A stretch of DNA of 64,000 nucleotides from Methylotenera oryzisoli (lineage in GTDB: Bacteria; Pseudomonadota; Gammaproteobacteria; Burkholderiales; Methylophilaceae): positions 1 through 64,000 of the forward strand of contig CAMBZE010000004.1 in assembly GCA_945872425.1 (NCBI GenBank). The letters are read 5' to 3'. This document shows, piece after piece, positions 42,106 through 55,156 of the stretch (positions are counted from its first letter, which is position 1; every line of letters starts with the position of its first letter). Both the position numbers and the translations under genes were made by a program. The notes below the pieces were generated by a model. That model saw only the letters and a program-made list of their open reading frames with translations, had not been told where the DNA came from and did not search any database.

Positions 42106-42779
42106 CTGTTTATCAAACATTACTCCAAGCTACCGAGCAGGAGCGCGCTGAATTACTCAGCCTGCCTCTGATTGTACAAGGCGCAAAAGGGCAAATCTCC
42201 CTAGCCACTTATGTAGGTTTTCTCATTCAGGCTTATCACCATGTGAAGCACACCACGCCTTTGCTTATGACCTGTGGCGGACGTTTACCCACCCACTACG
42301 AATGGCTGCGCACCGCAATTGGGGAGTATATCGAAGAAGAAATGGGGCATCAGGAATGGGTGCTTAACGATATTGCCGAATGCGGTGGCGATAAAGAAGC
42401 TGTGCGCGCCGGCAAAACCCTGTCAACCAGCGCCAGCGTTGCCACCGAAGTCATGGTCGCCTACGCCTATGACATGATTAACCGCGTTAATCCTATTGGA
42501 TTTTTTGGCATGGTATTGGTACTAGAAGGCACCAGTACCGCGGTTGCCACGCAAGCAGGTGAAACACTGATGACCAGTCTAAACCTGCCTAAGAAAGCCT
42601 TTAGCTATTTGCTCTCGCATGGCTCTCTTGATATCAGCCACGTGTCATTTTACGAGAGCTTGGTGAACCAAATTACCGATGCCAACGATCAGGCCATGCT
42701 TATCCATAGCGCGAAAGTTTTTTATAAATTATATGGCGATATTTTCCGTACAATAGAATCTGAATTTATGCAGAGCTAA
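42102..42779 (+). CDS. iron-containing redox enzyme family / TenA-like haem-oxygenase-like diiron oxygenase (HDO)
   Basis: EYIEEEMGHQEWVLND, LEGTS, HGSLDISH ligand-like pattern; ATGA overlap with the ligase gene. Confidence 0.82.
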   Translation: MTVYQTLLQATEQERAELLSLPLIVQGAKGQISLATYVGFLIQAYHHVKHTTPLLMTCGGRLPTHYEWLRTAIGEYIEEEMGHQEWVLNDIAECGGDKEAVRAGKTLSTSASVATEVMVAYAYDMINRVNPIGFFGMVLVLEGTSTAVATQAGETLMTSLNLPKKAFSYLLSHGSLDISHVSFYESLVNQITDANDQAMLIHSAKVFYKLYGDIFRTIESEFMQS

Positions 42780-42806
42780 TGGGCAGAACTTATCGGGAAC
42801 ATAACC

Positions 42807-43613
42807 ATGCAACTAAAAAATAAGCGAATTTTACTCACGGGTGCCACGGGTGGCATTGGTAAGCATTTAGCACTAATGCTGTCCGGCAAAGGTGCAAAAT
42901 TAGCCATTGTCGGGCGCGATGCCAGCAAGCTGGATGACTTGGCCAATCAAATCGCTCAGCAAGGGGTTGCCGCAGAGAAAATTGTTGCTGATTTTGAAAT
43001 CACTGGAACGGCTGAAAATGTTGCAGCAGAGGCCATAAAAAAACTTGGCGCAGTGGATGTTTTAATCAACAACGCGGCCATTCTTGATTTTATCCAGTTT
43101 GAAGACCAAAGCCCTGAGCGTATCGCACAAATGATACATATCAATGTCACCGCGCCCATACAGCTTGCTCGCGCCTTTCTGCCGCAATTTAAAGCTAACA
43201 ATCAAGGGCATTATGTCATGATAGGCTCTATTTTTGGCTCACTAGGGTTTCCACATTACGCCACCTACTGCGCAAGCAAGTTTGCGGTACACGGTTTTTC
43301 ACAAGCCTTACGTCGCGAGTTGGTTGATACCAATATTGGTGTGACTTACATCGCACCGCGTGGTGTCATTACGCCGATGAATGATGCAGCGGCGCTCGCC
43401 ATGCTCGCCAAAACAGGGGGCAATCTGGACGAACCTGAAAAAGTGGCCGCTATTGTAGTGAAAGCTTTAGAGCATGAAAAACAAGAGGTATTTATCGGGC
43501 AACCAGAATCATTTTTTGCATGGCTAAACGGCGTACTGCCACAGGCAGTAAATATTGGTTTGAAAAAACAAACCAGATTAGCAATGGACTACGTCATCAG
43601 AAAACCAAAATAA
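42807..43613 (+). CDS. SDR family oxidoreductase
   Basis: ILLTGATGGIGKHLALML (TGxxxGIG), NNAA, YCASK (YxxxK) active site. Confidence 0.93.
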   Translation: MQLKNKRILLTGATGGIGKHLALMLSGKGAKLAIVGRDASKLDDLANQIAQQGVAAEKIVADFEITGTAENVAAEAIKKLGAVDVLINNAAILDFIQFEDQSPERIAQMIHINVTAPIQLARAFLPQFKANNQGHYVMIGSIFGSLGFPHYATYCASKFAVHGFSQALRRELVDTNIGVTYIAPRGVITPMNDAAALAMLAKTGGNLDEPEKVAAIVVKALEHEKQEVFIGQPESFFAWLNGVLPQAVNIGLKKQTRLAMDYVIRKPK

Positions 43614-43730
43614 GTAAAACTCAACATAAGCGCTGGAATGAAAGAGAAGCGCCACCATCACAAAACTCCAAAGATAATAACTTGACTTAAACGCTTGGTT
43701 TTATTGCCGTTTTAGCGTATATTTCGTCCA

Positions 43731-45740
<2,010 letters not shown>

Positions 45741-45741
45741 C

Positions 45742-46329
45742 ATGACGATGACATCCGAACGTCTGCAATTAAAAATTACACTCGCCAACATTGAGCCAAA
45801 AATCTGGCGGCAGGTGGTGGTGAAAGATTCATTGACCTTTCGCCAACTGCACAGCGTTATTCAGCGTGCAATGGGATGGGAAGACTACCATCTGCATGAA
45901 TTTAAGGTAGGCGACATACGCGTGGGTACTCGCATTAAGGAAGACATGTTCGGTTTTGGCGATTCAGACATGGTATCGGAAAGCACTGCCCAGCTACATC
46001 AACTACTCATTGGCAAACGAAAATTTCGCTACTGGTACGATTTTGGCGACGACTGGTGGCATGACATTGCTATTGAAAAGCATCTGCCAGACGCTGCCGA
46101 TGCGCCACCGGCGGAATTGCTGGCTGGCGAAAACGCCTGCCCACCGGAAGACTGTGGCGGCCCTTGGGGCTATGTTGATATGCTAGAGGCATTAAAAGAC
46201 CCCGATCATCCGGAACATGATAGTTACAGCGAATGGGCAGGTCTGTTCGATCCAAAAGAATTCGATCTTGAAGCAGCGCGTAGCGATGTGCAAAAGGCCG
46301 TACGCACACGCCGCGCCAAGGTAAAATGA
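45742..46329 (+). CDS. plasmid pRiA4b ORF-3 family protein
   Basis: LQLKITLANIEPKIWRQVVVKDSLTFRQLHSVIQRAMGWEDYHLHEFKVGD...FRYWYDFGDDWWHDIAIE...GENACPPEDCGGPWGYVDMLEAL. Confidence 0.93.
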   Translation: MTMTSERLQLKITLANIEPKIWRQVVVKDSLTFRQLHSVIQRAMGWEDYHLHEFKVGDIRVGTRIKEDMFGFGDSDMVSESTAQLHQLLIGKRKFRYWYDFGDDWWHDIAIEKHLPDAADAPPAELLAGENACPPEDCGGPWGYVDMLEALKDPDHPEHDSYSEWAGLFDPKEFDLEAARSDVQKAVRTRRAKVK

Positions 46330-46332
46330 AAC

Positions 46333-46725
46333 TCAAATCTTAATTACCGCCACCGGATATTCCGCCACCACGCTATCTGCCGTCATTAGCGTAATGCCTT
46401 CCGCGATTGCTTGTGCAATCAGCATACGGTCAAACGGGTCTTTGTGAATATTAGGAAGTACTTCTACCGCTAATGTGTGAGTGCTATTGATAGCAATTTC
46501 TTCGAACCCGTAATCAAGTAGATTGCGGCGCAACACCGGCAAATCCACCTTAAAATCTGTTCTACCAAGTTTATTTTTAATGGATACTTCCCACAAGCTC
46601 GCCACGCTAAAATAAAGCTGATTTTGCGGGTCTTCTAATAACTTTCTTGCTTGCGCCGAGAGTTGCTTGGGCTCCCCCGCCACCCAAAGCAACACATGCG
46701 TATCAAGCAATATCTTTATACTCAT
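46333..46725 (-). CDS. type II toxin, PIN-domain (VapC-like) ribonuclease
   Basis: ILLDTHVLLWVAGEP, SVASLWEVSIKNKLG, HKDPFDRMLIAQAI, LMTAD; PIN-domain acidic residues. Confidence 0.92.
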   Translation of the reverse strand: MSIKILLDTHVLLWVAGEPKQLSAQARKLLEDPQNQLYFSVASLWEVSIKNKLGRTDFKVDLPVLRRNLLDYGFEEIAINSTHTLAVEVLPNIHKDPFDRMLIAQAIAEGITLMTADSVVAEYPVAVIKI

Positions 46726-46967
46726 TAGTCCGCACCAAATAATTCGGCAATTTCATCTCTGCCCATTTGATCAAAATCTTTAGGTACGGTTATTTGTCCA
46801 ACCATAAAACCAAGGCGATTTTTTGTATTAGCCTCCGGTGCATCCAGCCTTGAGACTTTGACCAAAGGCTTACCTGCCTTGGCGATAATAAATGATTCAC
46901 CATGTACCGCCTGGTCAATCAGTTTAGATAATTGTGTTTTTGCTTCATGGATATTGACTGTTTGCAT
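46725..46967 (-). CDS. type II antitoxin, Phd/YefM (prevent-host-death) family
   Basis: MQTVNIHEAKTQLSKLIDQAVHGESFIIAKAGKPLVKVSRLDA; overlaps toxin start by 1 nt. Confidence 0.92.
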   Translation of the reverse strand: MQTVNIHEAKTQLSKLIDQAVHGESFIIAKAGKPLVKVSRLDAPEANTKNRLGFMVGQITVPKDFDQMGRDEIAELFGAD

Positions 46968-46983
46968 GATATCCTCCAATTAA

Positions 46984-47004
46984 ACTAAGTTAAGTAAACC
47001 TAGT
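46984..47004. promoter_or_regulatory. imperfect inverted repeat, candidate toxin-antitoxin operator
   Basis: ACTAAGTT-aagta-AACCTAGT immediately upstream of the antitoxin start. Confidence 0.4.
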
Positions 47005-47114
47005 CTATAACATTTTATTTCAATAGTAAATCATTGAATGAGCGTAGATATTTAAAAAGTTGCGCCTTTATTTTGTTAAAATGTCCGAATTATATAAAAT
47101 CAGTTAGCCATATT

Positions 47115-48317
47115 TTGACCACACTCAAACTCAACAAAAGCCCCAGTGACGCCCCTGCCATTACGGTAAAAAAACCTGTGCGCCGCAACAATTCACTTCC
47201 GCGTGACCGTAGTGTTGCACCGGAAAAACCGCAACGCAGCGAAACGTCACCAAACCGTGAGCAACGTGTAGCAGAGGCAAAAGTAGAGCCGGCACGTCAA
47301 CGTAACCATCGTCATGATGGTAGTCTGCACGAACGCACAGCCGCACCTGCAAAACAACAAGCGCCTGATAGCCGAGCACCTTCACCCCGTGCGGTGCAAA
47401 TAGATGCTCGCCGCAACGACAACACCAGCCGCGACAAAGCAGATCGCGAAGGTGCTTACCGCAACCCGCCACGTCGTGGCGGCAAGGTGCGCGACGGTTT
47501 TGTAGCAAGTGAGTTTGATAAAAATCGCAGCAATAAAGCAACATTTGCTACCAAAACCAGCACGAACGAATCTGAGTTGCCACGTTTATCAAAAGTGATG
47601 GCAGAGCGTGGGATATGCTCACGCCGCGAGGCTGATGAGTGGATTGTGAACGGTTGGGTAAAAGTAAACGGTGAAATCATCGATACGCTAGGCACGCGCA
47701 TAGATTCAAATGCTGAAATTATTATTAGCAGTTATGCGCAAGAAACTCAGGCGGAAAACGTAACGATTATTCTGCATAAACCTGTGGGCTACGTGAGCGG
47801 GCAGGCCGAAGATGGTTACCAACCGGCAATTGTGTTGATTCATCCGGACAACCAGTGGCCGGATGACCCTACATTGCACACACATCACCCTAAAGAGTTT
47901 CACCGTGGCATGCTACATGGATTGGCGCCGGCAGGGCGCTTGGATATTGACTCCACCGGTATGTTAGTGCTCACTCAAGATGGCCGTGTGGCACGCCATT
48001 TGATTGGTGAAGATTCCACAGTTGAAAAAGAATACCTAGTACGGGTTACGGGCGAACTTAGTGATGCCGACCTCAAACGATTAAATTTTGGGCTAAGTCT
48101 GGATGGGGTCAAATTAAAACCTGCCAAGGTAAGCTGGCAGAATGAAGACCAGTTACGCTTTGTGTTGCGCGAAGGCAAAAAGCGTCAAATCCGCCGCATG
48201 TGCGAAATGGTGGGGCTACATGTTGTAGGCTTGAAACGCATTCGTATCGGAAGTGTAAACTTAGGTAAACTGCCTGTAGGGCAATGGCGCTATTTGCGCA
48301 ATGACGAACGTTTTTAA
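47115..48317 (+). CDS. RluB/RsuA-family pseudouridine synthase with long basic N-terminal extension
   Basis: S4 domain LPRLSKVMAERGICSRREADEWIVNGWVKVNGE; GLAPAGRLDIDSTGMLVLTQDG catalytic motif. TTG at 47115 is a candidate start; no ATG near the conserved region. Confidence 0.85.
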   Translation: MTTLKLNKSPSDAPAITVKKPVRRNNSLPRDRSVAPEKPQRSETSPNREQRVAEAKVEPARQRNHRHDGSLHERTAAPAKQQAPDSRAPSPRAVQIDARRNDNTSRDKADREGAYRNPPRRGGKVRDGFVASEFDKNRSNKATFATKTSTNESELPRLSKVMAERGICSRREADEWIVNGWVKVNGEIIDTLGTRIDSNAEIIISSYAQETQAENVTIILHKPVGYVSGQAEDGYQPAIVLIHPDNQWPDDPTLHTHHPKEFHRGMLHGLAPAGRLDIDSTGMLVLTQDGRVARHLIGEDSTVEKEYLVRVTGELSDADLKRLNFGLSLDGVKLKPAKVSWQNEDQLRFVLREGKKRQIRRMCEMVGLHVVGLKRIRIGSVNLGKLPVGQWRYLRNDERF

Positions 48318-48352
48318 GTTACGCGACATTTTTAAAAGCTAGAGGAGCCATC

Positions 48353-48742
48353 ATGGGTTTATTTGATCGTTTAGCAGGGGCAGTATTAAGCAAAGCGGGC
48401 GGCGATAAAGGCGCCATGGTGCAGGTGGCAATGGACCTATTTAACCAAAATGGCGGGTTGGAAGGCGTAATGGAAAAATTTAAAGCAGGCGGCTTAGCGG
48501 AGCAAGTGGCTTCTTGGGTAGGCAAGGGTGAAAATTTACCAATTTCAGCCGAACAAGTCACACAAGTATTAGGAAGTAACACCGTGACTGACATTGCCGC
48601 CAAATTAGGCACGAGCCCAAGTGACATCAGCAATAAAATTGCTGAGTATCTGCCACAAGTCATCAACAAAATGACACCGGATGGCGAAGTAAACGCCAAC
48701 TCGGGCAATGTACTTAGCGCGGTTTTAGCTATGCTCAAATAG
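48353..48742 (+). CDS. YidB family protein (DUF937)
   Basis: MGLFDRLAGAVLSKAGG...GLAEQVASWVGKGENLPISAEQVTQVLGSNTVTDIAAKLG. Confidence 0.9.
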   Translation: MGLFDRLAGAVLSKAGGDKGAMVQVAMDLFNQNGGLEGVMEKFKAGGLAEQVASWVGKGENLPISAEQVTQVLGSNTVTDIAAKLGTSPSDISNKIAEYLPQVINKMTPDGEVNANSGNVLSAVLAMLK

Positions 48743-48798
48743 AAGTGCAACAGCTACTTTTCCACTTGCCAAACTTTAATTTATTAAACGTTACACGT

Positions 48799-50631
48799 CT
48801 ACTCCACCGTCACTGACTTCGCCAAATTCCTCGGTTTGTCCACGTCCGTCCCCTTTAGCAAGGCCGCATGATACGCCAATATCTGCACTGGAATGGTATG
48901 CAGAATAGGGGAAAGCACGCCAACATGGCGTGGCGTACGAATCACATGTACGCCTTCACTCTCTGTGAAGCGGCTATCTGCATCGGCAAATACAAATAAC
49001 TCACCACCGCGCGCCTTCACTTCTTGCATGTTAGATTTTACTTTTTCCAAGAGCGCATCATTGGGTGCAATCACCACCACTGGCATGTCACTATCTACCA
49101 GCGCCAATGGGCCATGTTTAAGCTCGCCAGCCGGGTAAGCTTCAGCATGAATATATGAAATCTCTTTGAGCTTCAATGCGCCTTCTAGCGCGATTGGGTA
49201 ATGAATGCCACGCCCCAGGAACAGCGCATGTTGTTTGTTGGAAAATGACTTCGCCCACTCACGAATTTGCGGCTCTAAATTCAGCGCATGCTGCACACTG
49301 CCTGCCAATTGGCGCAAAGCGCTTAAATACTCCTGCTCTGCTTCTCTGTTCAATAAACCACGCTGTTTTGCCAACGTCGCCGCCAAGGTAAACAAAGCCA
49401 CTAATTGTGTAGTAAATGCCTTGGTTGAAGCCACACCAATTTCCGCCCCTGCGCGAGTGTAAAACACGAGCTGTGAAGCTCGTGGAATTGCGCTCTCTTG
49501 CACGTTACAAATGGCCAGTGTGAGCGTTTGCCCTAAAGCCTTCGCATGTTTTAAAGCCTCCATTGTGTCTAAAGTCTCACCAGATTGTGAAATGGTAACA
49601 ATCAGCTGATGTGCGTTCGGCACGGATTCGCGATAGCGATACTCACTGGCGATTTCGACATTAGTCGGTAGTTTGGCGATACTTTCCAGCCAATACTTAG
49701 CCGTAAGCGCAGCATAATAACTGGTGCCTGCTGCGAGTATCAAGATACTATCGACTTGCTTAAAAATCTCGCTGGCCGCATCACCAAACAGGGCAGGGGA
49801 GAAGCTATTGTCATCAATCAAGGCTTCAATCGTATCGGTAAGTGCGCGCGGCTGTTCATGGATCTCTTTTTGCATGAAATGCGTGTAGGGACCAAGCTCC
49901 ATGCTGGCAAGCGATACATCGCTCAGATGAATTTTGCGGGTGACCTCAATGCCATTACGGCCAAAAATAGTCACGCCGTCACGGCGAACATCTGCCACGT
50001 CACCATCTTCTAGGTAAATGACTTTGCGCGTCACTGAAAGCACTGCGGAAACATCTGACGCGATGAAGTTTTCACCTTCACCCAAGCCAATCAGCAGCGG
50101 GCAGCCTAAGCGCGCAGTAATCATGTGCTCCGGTTCTTTCACTGAAATCACGCTAATGGCGAATGCGCCTGTGAGTTCTTGCACCGCTTTTTGCGTAGCT
50201 GCCAGCAGGCTCATGTTTTGGTTATGATAGTAATGAATCAGATGGGCAATGACTTCAGTGTCAGTTTGAGACACAAACTCGTAGCCGAGCGCCTTTAAAT
50301 GTGTTCGCTGCTCATCATGATTTTCAATGATGCCGTTATGCACAACGGCCAACTCCCCCTTGGAAACATGAGGATGTGCGTTGCTTTCCGTTACGCCGCC
50401 GTGTGTTGCCCAGCGCGTATGGCCAATGCCAACTTGGCCATTCAAATTTACCGCATGGGCTTTTTCCGTCATATTGGATACGCGACCCACTGCACGCACA
50501 CGCTCAATACCCATGCCATTGAGCACCGCCACCCCGGCTGAGTCGTATCCCCGATATTCAAGACGGCTTAAGCCTTCAATCAGCGTGGAAACGACGTTTC
50601 TATTTGCAACTGCACCCACAATGCCACACAT
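48799..50631 (-). CDS. glmS: glutamine--fructose-6-phosphate aminotransferase (isomerizing)
   Basis: [36 protein letters not shown]... C-terminal KSVTVE. Confidence 0.97.
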   Translation of the reverse strand: MCGIVGAVANRNVVSTLIEGLSRLEYRGYDSAGVAVLNGMGIERVRAVGRVSNMTEKAHAVNLNGQVGIGHTRWATHGGVTESNAHPHVSKGELAVVHNGIIENHDEQRTHLKALGYEFVSQTDTEVIAHLIHYYHNQNMSLLAATQKAVQELTGAFAISVISVKEPEHMITARLGCPLLIGLGEGENFIASDVSAVLSVTRKVIYLEDGDVADVRRDGVTIFGRNGIEVTRKIHLSDVSLASMELGPYTHFMQKEIHEQPRALTDTIEALIDDNSFSPALFGDAASEIFKQVDSILILAAGTSYYAALTAKYWLESIAKLPTNVEIASEYRYRESVPNAHQLIVTISQSGETLDTMEALKHAKALGQTLTLAICNVQESAIPRASQLVFYTRAGAEIGVASTKAFTTQLVALFTLAATLAKQRGLLNREAEQEYLSALRQLAGSVQHALNLEPQIREWAKSFSNKQHALFLGRGIHYPIALEGALKLKEISYIHAEAYPAGELKHGPLALVDSDMPVVVIAPNDALLEKVKSNMQEVKARGGELFVFADADSRFTESEGVHVIRTPRHVGVLSPILHTIPVQILAYHAALLKGTDVDKPRNLAKSVTVE

Positions 50632-50655
50632 ATCTGCTTGGTCTTTCTAAATAGT

Positions 50656-52095
50656 TTATTTCTTGATTTTTTGTGGTCGCTTCCAACCTGCGATTGATTT
50701 TTGTTCTTTAGCGCGGCAGAAAGTCAGTTGCTCCGCCGGAGCATCTTTAGTAATGGTTGAACCTGCAGCAATCGTTGCACCGCGCCCAATCGTTACCGGG
50801 GCGACTAATTGTGAATCTGAGCCGATAAATGCATTATCTTCAATCACCGTTCGAAATTTGTTGGCGCCATCATAGTTACAGGTAATCGTACCCGCACCGA
50901 TATTCACGTTTTTACCTACCGTGCTATCGCCCACATAACTTAAATGATTGATCTTACTACCAATATCCACCTGCGCATTTTTGAGTTCAACAAAATTACC
51001 AATGTGTGTATCAGCCGCCAGCGTAGTGCCGGGACGTAACCGTGCATATGGTCCAATACGGCTATTTTCCCCAATCTGCGTGTCATCTATATGCGTAAAG
51101 GGAGCAATTTGAGTGCCTGATGCAATCACGGCATTTTTAATCACACAGTACGCGCCAATTTTAACGTTGTCACCCAAGTTCACGTTGCCTTCAAAAACAC
51201 AGCCTACATCTATTTCTACATCTTTGCCGACAGTTAGCTCACCTCGCACGTCTATTCTTAGTGGGTCAAGCAACGTCACACCCGCTTGCAGTAAACGATC
51301 CGCATAGCGTTTTTGGTAGGTCCTTTCCAAATCTGCCAAATCTTGCTTGGAATTCACGCCTGTCACAGACGCTTCATCATGGGAAGTTTCTGTTGCTATC
51401 GTAAATCTTTTGTTGGACAGCCCAGACCAGCCATCTGTAGATGATTCGTCATCAGCAATTTCACGCACGGCTAGTTCGTCTTCCCGTTTGGCCATGGCGA
51501 CTATATCTGTCAGATAATATTCACCTTGGGCATTATTGTTGGTCAGGCGCTTTAACCAGCCTACCAGATGCTGGTTTGCTGCCGCGATAATGCCGGTATT
51601 CACCTCTTTAATTTCACGCTGCTGAGAAGTCGCATCTTTGTGCTCAATAATTGCAGTAACGATGCCTTCATTGTTACGAATGATACGACCGTACCCGGTT
51701 GGGTCTGGCTTGATAAACGTGAGCAGTCCTAGCTCTTCAGTTTTATCCAATAGCTTTTTACAGCTTTCTGCACTCAGCAACGGCACATCGCCCAGCAATA
51801 TCAGGGTTGTGGCATCTTTATCTAAATACGGCATGGCTTGTTGCACTGCATGGCCCGTGCCAAGCTGCTCTGTCTGCTCAACCCATGTAATATTTTCATG
51901 CCTGAATGCTTGTGGCACCGCCTCACCACCATAACCATAAACCACAATGATTTTCACCGGATTTAACAGTTTGGCGCAGTTAATTACGTGCTGCAAGAGC
52001 GGTTTACCAGCCAACTGATGCAGTACTTTGGGTTTGTTTGAATACATGCGCGTGCCTTTGCCCGCGGCAAGAATAACGATATTTAATTTGTTCAT
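50656..52095 (-). CDS. glmU: bifunctional UDP-N-acetylglucosamine pyrophosphorylase/glucosamine-1-phosphate N-acetyltransferase
   Basis: IVILAAGKGTRMYSNKPKVLHQLAGKPLL; left-handed beta-helix hexapeptides; C-terminal GWKRPQK. Confidence 0.96.
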   Translation of the reverse strand: MNKLNIVILAAGKGTRMYSNKPKVLHQLAGKPLLQHVINCAKLLNPVKIIVVYGYGGEAVPQAFRHENITWVEQTEQLGTGHAVQQAMPYLDKDATTLILLGDVPLLSAESCKKLLDKTEELGLLTFIKPDPTGYGRIIRNNEGIVTAIIEHKDATSQQREIKEVNTGIIAAANQHLVGWLKRLTNNNAQGEYYLTDIVAMAKREDELAVREIADDESSTDGWSGLSNKRFTIATETSHDEASVTGVNSKQDLADLERTYQKRYADRLLQAGVTLLDPLRIDVRGELTVGKDVEIDVGCVFEGNVNLGDNVKIGAYCVIKNAVIASGTQIAPFTHIDDTQIGENSRIGPYARLRPGTTLAADTHIGNFVELKNAQVDIGSKINHLSYVGDSTVGKNVNIGAGTITCNYDGANKFRTVIEDNAFIGSDSQLVAPVTIGRGATIAAGSTITKDAPAEQLTFCRAKEQKSIAGWKRPQKIKK

Positions 52096-52151
52096 GTTTA
52101 ATTTGGTGATGATGTGCTTTTCCAGCCTATGGTTGCATGGTCAAGTATAAC

Positions 52152-52178
52152 AAAAAAGGCAACCGAGGCTGCCTTTTT
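52152..52178 (-). terminator. Rho-independent terminator at the end of the atp operon
   Basis: Minus strand AAAAAGGCAGCC-tc-GGTTGCCTTTTTT just downstream of atpC. Confidence 0.88.
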
Positions 52179-52206
52179 GCTTTTTATAACTTCTTCTTTG
52201 CTGCGA

Positions 52207-52632
52207 TTAGTGCGTAGTTTTGCGTAAGCGTTCAATCGTTTGAATTTGTGCCACTGCTTCAGATAGTTCAGCTTGCGCTGTTGCATAATCAATATCTGAA
52301 GTTCTGTTTTTCAACGCTTCTTCTGCTGCTGCTTTAGCTGCAATCGCTTTAGCTTCATCCAGATCGTGACCACGCACAGCCGTGTCCGCTAATACCGTAA
52401 TGATGCCGGGCTGCACTTCCAATAGACCACCTGAAATAAAAATCAAGGTTTCTTCAGCTTCATTGGCTTGCTTGATACGCAAAGCACCTGGTTTGATAGT
52501 AGTAATCATCGGCGCATGATTTGGGTATAGGCCCACTTCACCAGCACTCGCAGGTGCAACCACAAACTCAGCTTCACCTGAGAAAATGCTTGCCTCTGCA
52601 CTGACTACATCAATATGAACAGTATTTGCCAT
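52207..52632 (-). CDS. atpC: ATP synthase F1 subunit epsilon
   Basis: HIDVVSAEASIFSGEAEFVVAPASAGEVGLYPNHAPMIT; operon position. Confidence 0.96.
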   Translation of the reverse strand: MANTVHIDVVSAEASIFSGEAEFVVAPASAGEVGLYPNHAPMITTIKPGALRIKQANEAEETLIFISGGLLEVQPGIITVLADTAVRGHDLDEAKAIAAKAAAEEALKNRTSDIDYATAQAELSEAVAQIQTIERLRKTTH

Positions 52633-52668
52633 TATTTTTTCCTTAAACTAAAAACTAACGTCTAACGA

Positions 52669-54105
<1,437 letters not shown>

Positions 54106-54142
54106 TTACTAAACTTTGTTAGTCAGATTTTATAAAAATTTC

Positions 54143-54172
54143 CGTTCACCCCGAGCTTGTCGAAGGGTAAAC
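54143..54172. repeat. dispersed-type palindromic repeat between atpG and atpD
   Basis: CGTTCACCCCGAGCTTGTCGAAGGGTAAAC; matches the widespread bacterial repeat GTTCACCCTGAGCTTGTCGAAGGGTGAAC with few differences. Confidence 0.65.
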
Positions 54173-54181
54173 TTTTAATGC

Positions 54182-55120
54182 TTATGCAACTGCGGCAGCA
54201 CCGCCAACGATCTCTGAAATCTCTTTGGTAATCGCTGCCTGACGTGCCTTGTTGTAAACCAGTTTCAATTCACCAATCACGTTTTTCGCGTTATCAGATG
54301 CTGATTTCATCGCCACCATACGAGATGATTGCTCTGAAGCCATATTCTCTGATACTGCGTTATATACCAGTGATTCAATGTAACGCACCATCAATTGATC
54401 GATCACAGGCTTAGCTTCTGGTTCGTAGATGTAATCCCAATGACCTTTGGCTGCACCAATTTGAAGCGCGCTCTTAACAACAGCACTAGCACTCAACACT
54501 TCAGATTTCTCTTCAGTTGGATGAGTACCCAAACGTTCAGCAGTTAATGGCAGTAATTGTTCAATCACCGGCTCTTGCTTCATGGTGTTGATAAAGCGGG
54601 TGTAGCAGATATGCAGCTGGTCGATTTCACCGGCGGTATAAGCATCCAGCATCACTTTAATGGTACCAATCAGTTTTTCCAAATGCGGTACATCACCTAA
54701 ACCGGTAATGTGCGATTTCACATTAGCACCCACGCGGTTCATAAAGCTGTAGCCTTTGTTACCAATCGCGCTTACAGACAATTTCTTGCCTTCTGATTCC
54801 CAGGTTTTCATCTGGCTAACCGTTAAACGCAATACGTTGGTATTCAAGCCGCCGCACAGACCTTTGTCCGAGCTCACAACGATGATGCCTACATTCTTAA
54901 CCTTTTCACGTTTCATCAAAAAAGGATGCTTGTACTCAGAATGTGCCAGTGAAAGATGCGCAGCCACATTGCGAATTTTTTCAGCATATGGACGTGATGC
55001 ACGCATTCTATCTTGCGCTTTACGCATTTTAGAAGCGGCCACCATCTCCATCGCCTTGGTGATCTTGCGTGTATTTTCTACACTCTTGATCTTGGTTCTA
55101 ATTTCTTTACTACCAGCCAT
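54182..55120 (-). CDS. atpG: ATP synthase F1 subunit gamma
   Basis: [36 protein letters not shown]. Confidence 0.97.
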   Translation of the reverse strand: MAGSKEIRTKIKSVENTRKITKAMEMVAASKMRKAQDRMRASRPYAEKIRNVAAHLSLAHSEYKHPFLMKREKVKNVGIIVVSSDKGLCGGLNTNVLRLTVSQMKTWESEGKKLSVSAIGNKGYSFMNRVGANVKSHITGLGDVPHLEKLIGTIKVMLDAYTAGEIDQLHICYTRFINTMKQEPVIEQLLPLTAERLGTHPTEEKSEVLSASAVVKSALQIGAAKGHWDYIYEPEAKPVIDQLMVRYIESLVYNAVSENMASEQSSRMVAMKSASDNAKNVIGELKLVYNKARQAAITKEISEIVGGAAAVA

Positions 55121-55156
55121 ATGTTTTCCTAAACAGTATTGTCCTAATAGTTAGAA

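Noticed and set aside
48799-48860. glmS ribozyme
   Set aside because: The ribozyme is a 5' leader element mainly of Gram-positives; the region upstream of glmS here is the short glmU intergenic gap with no ribozyme-like sequence.
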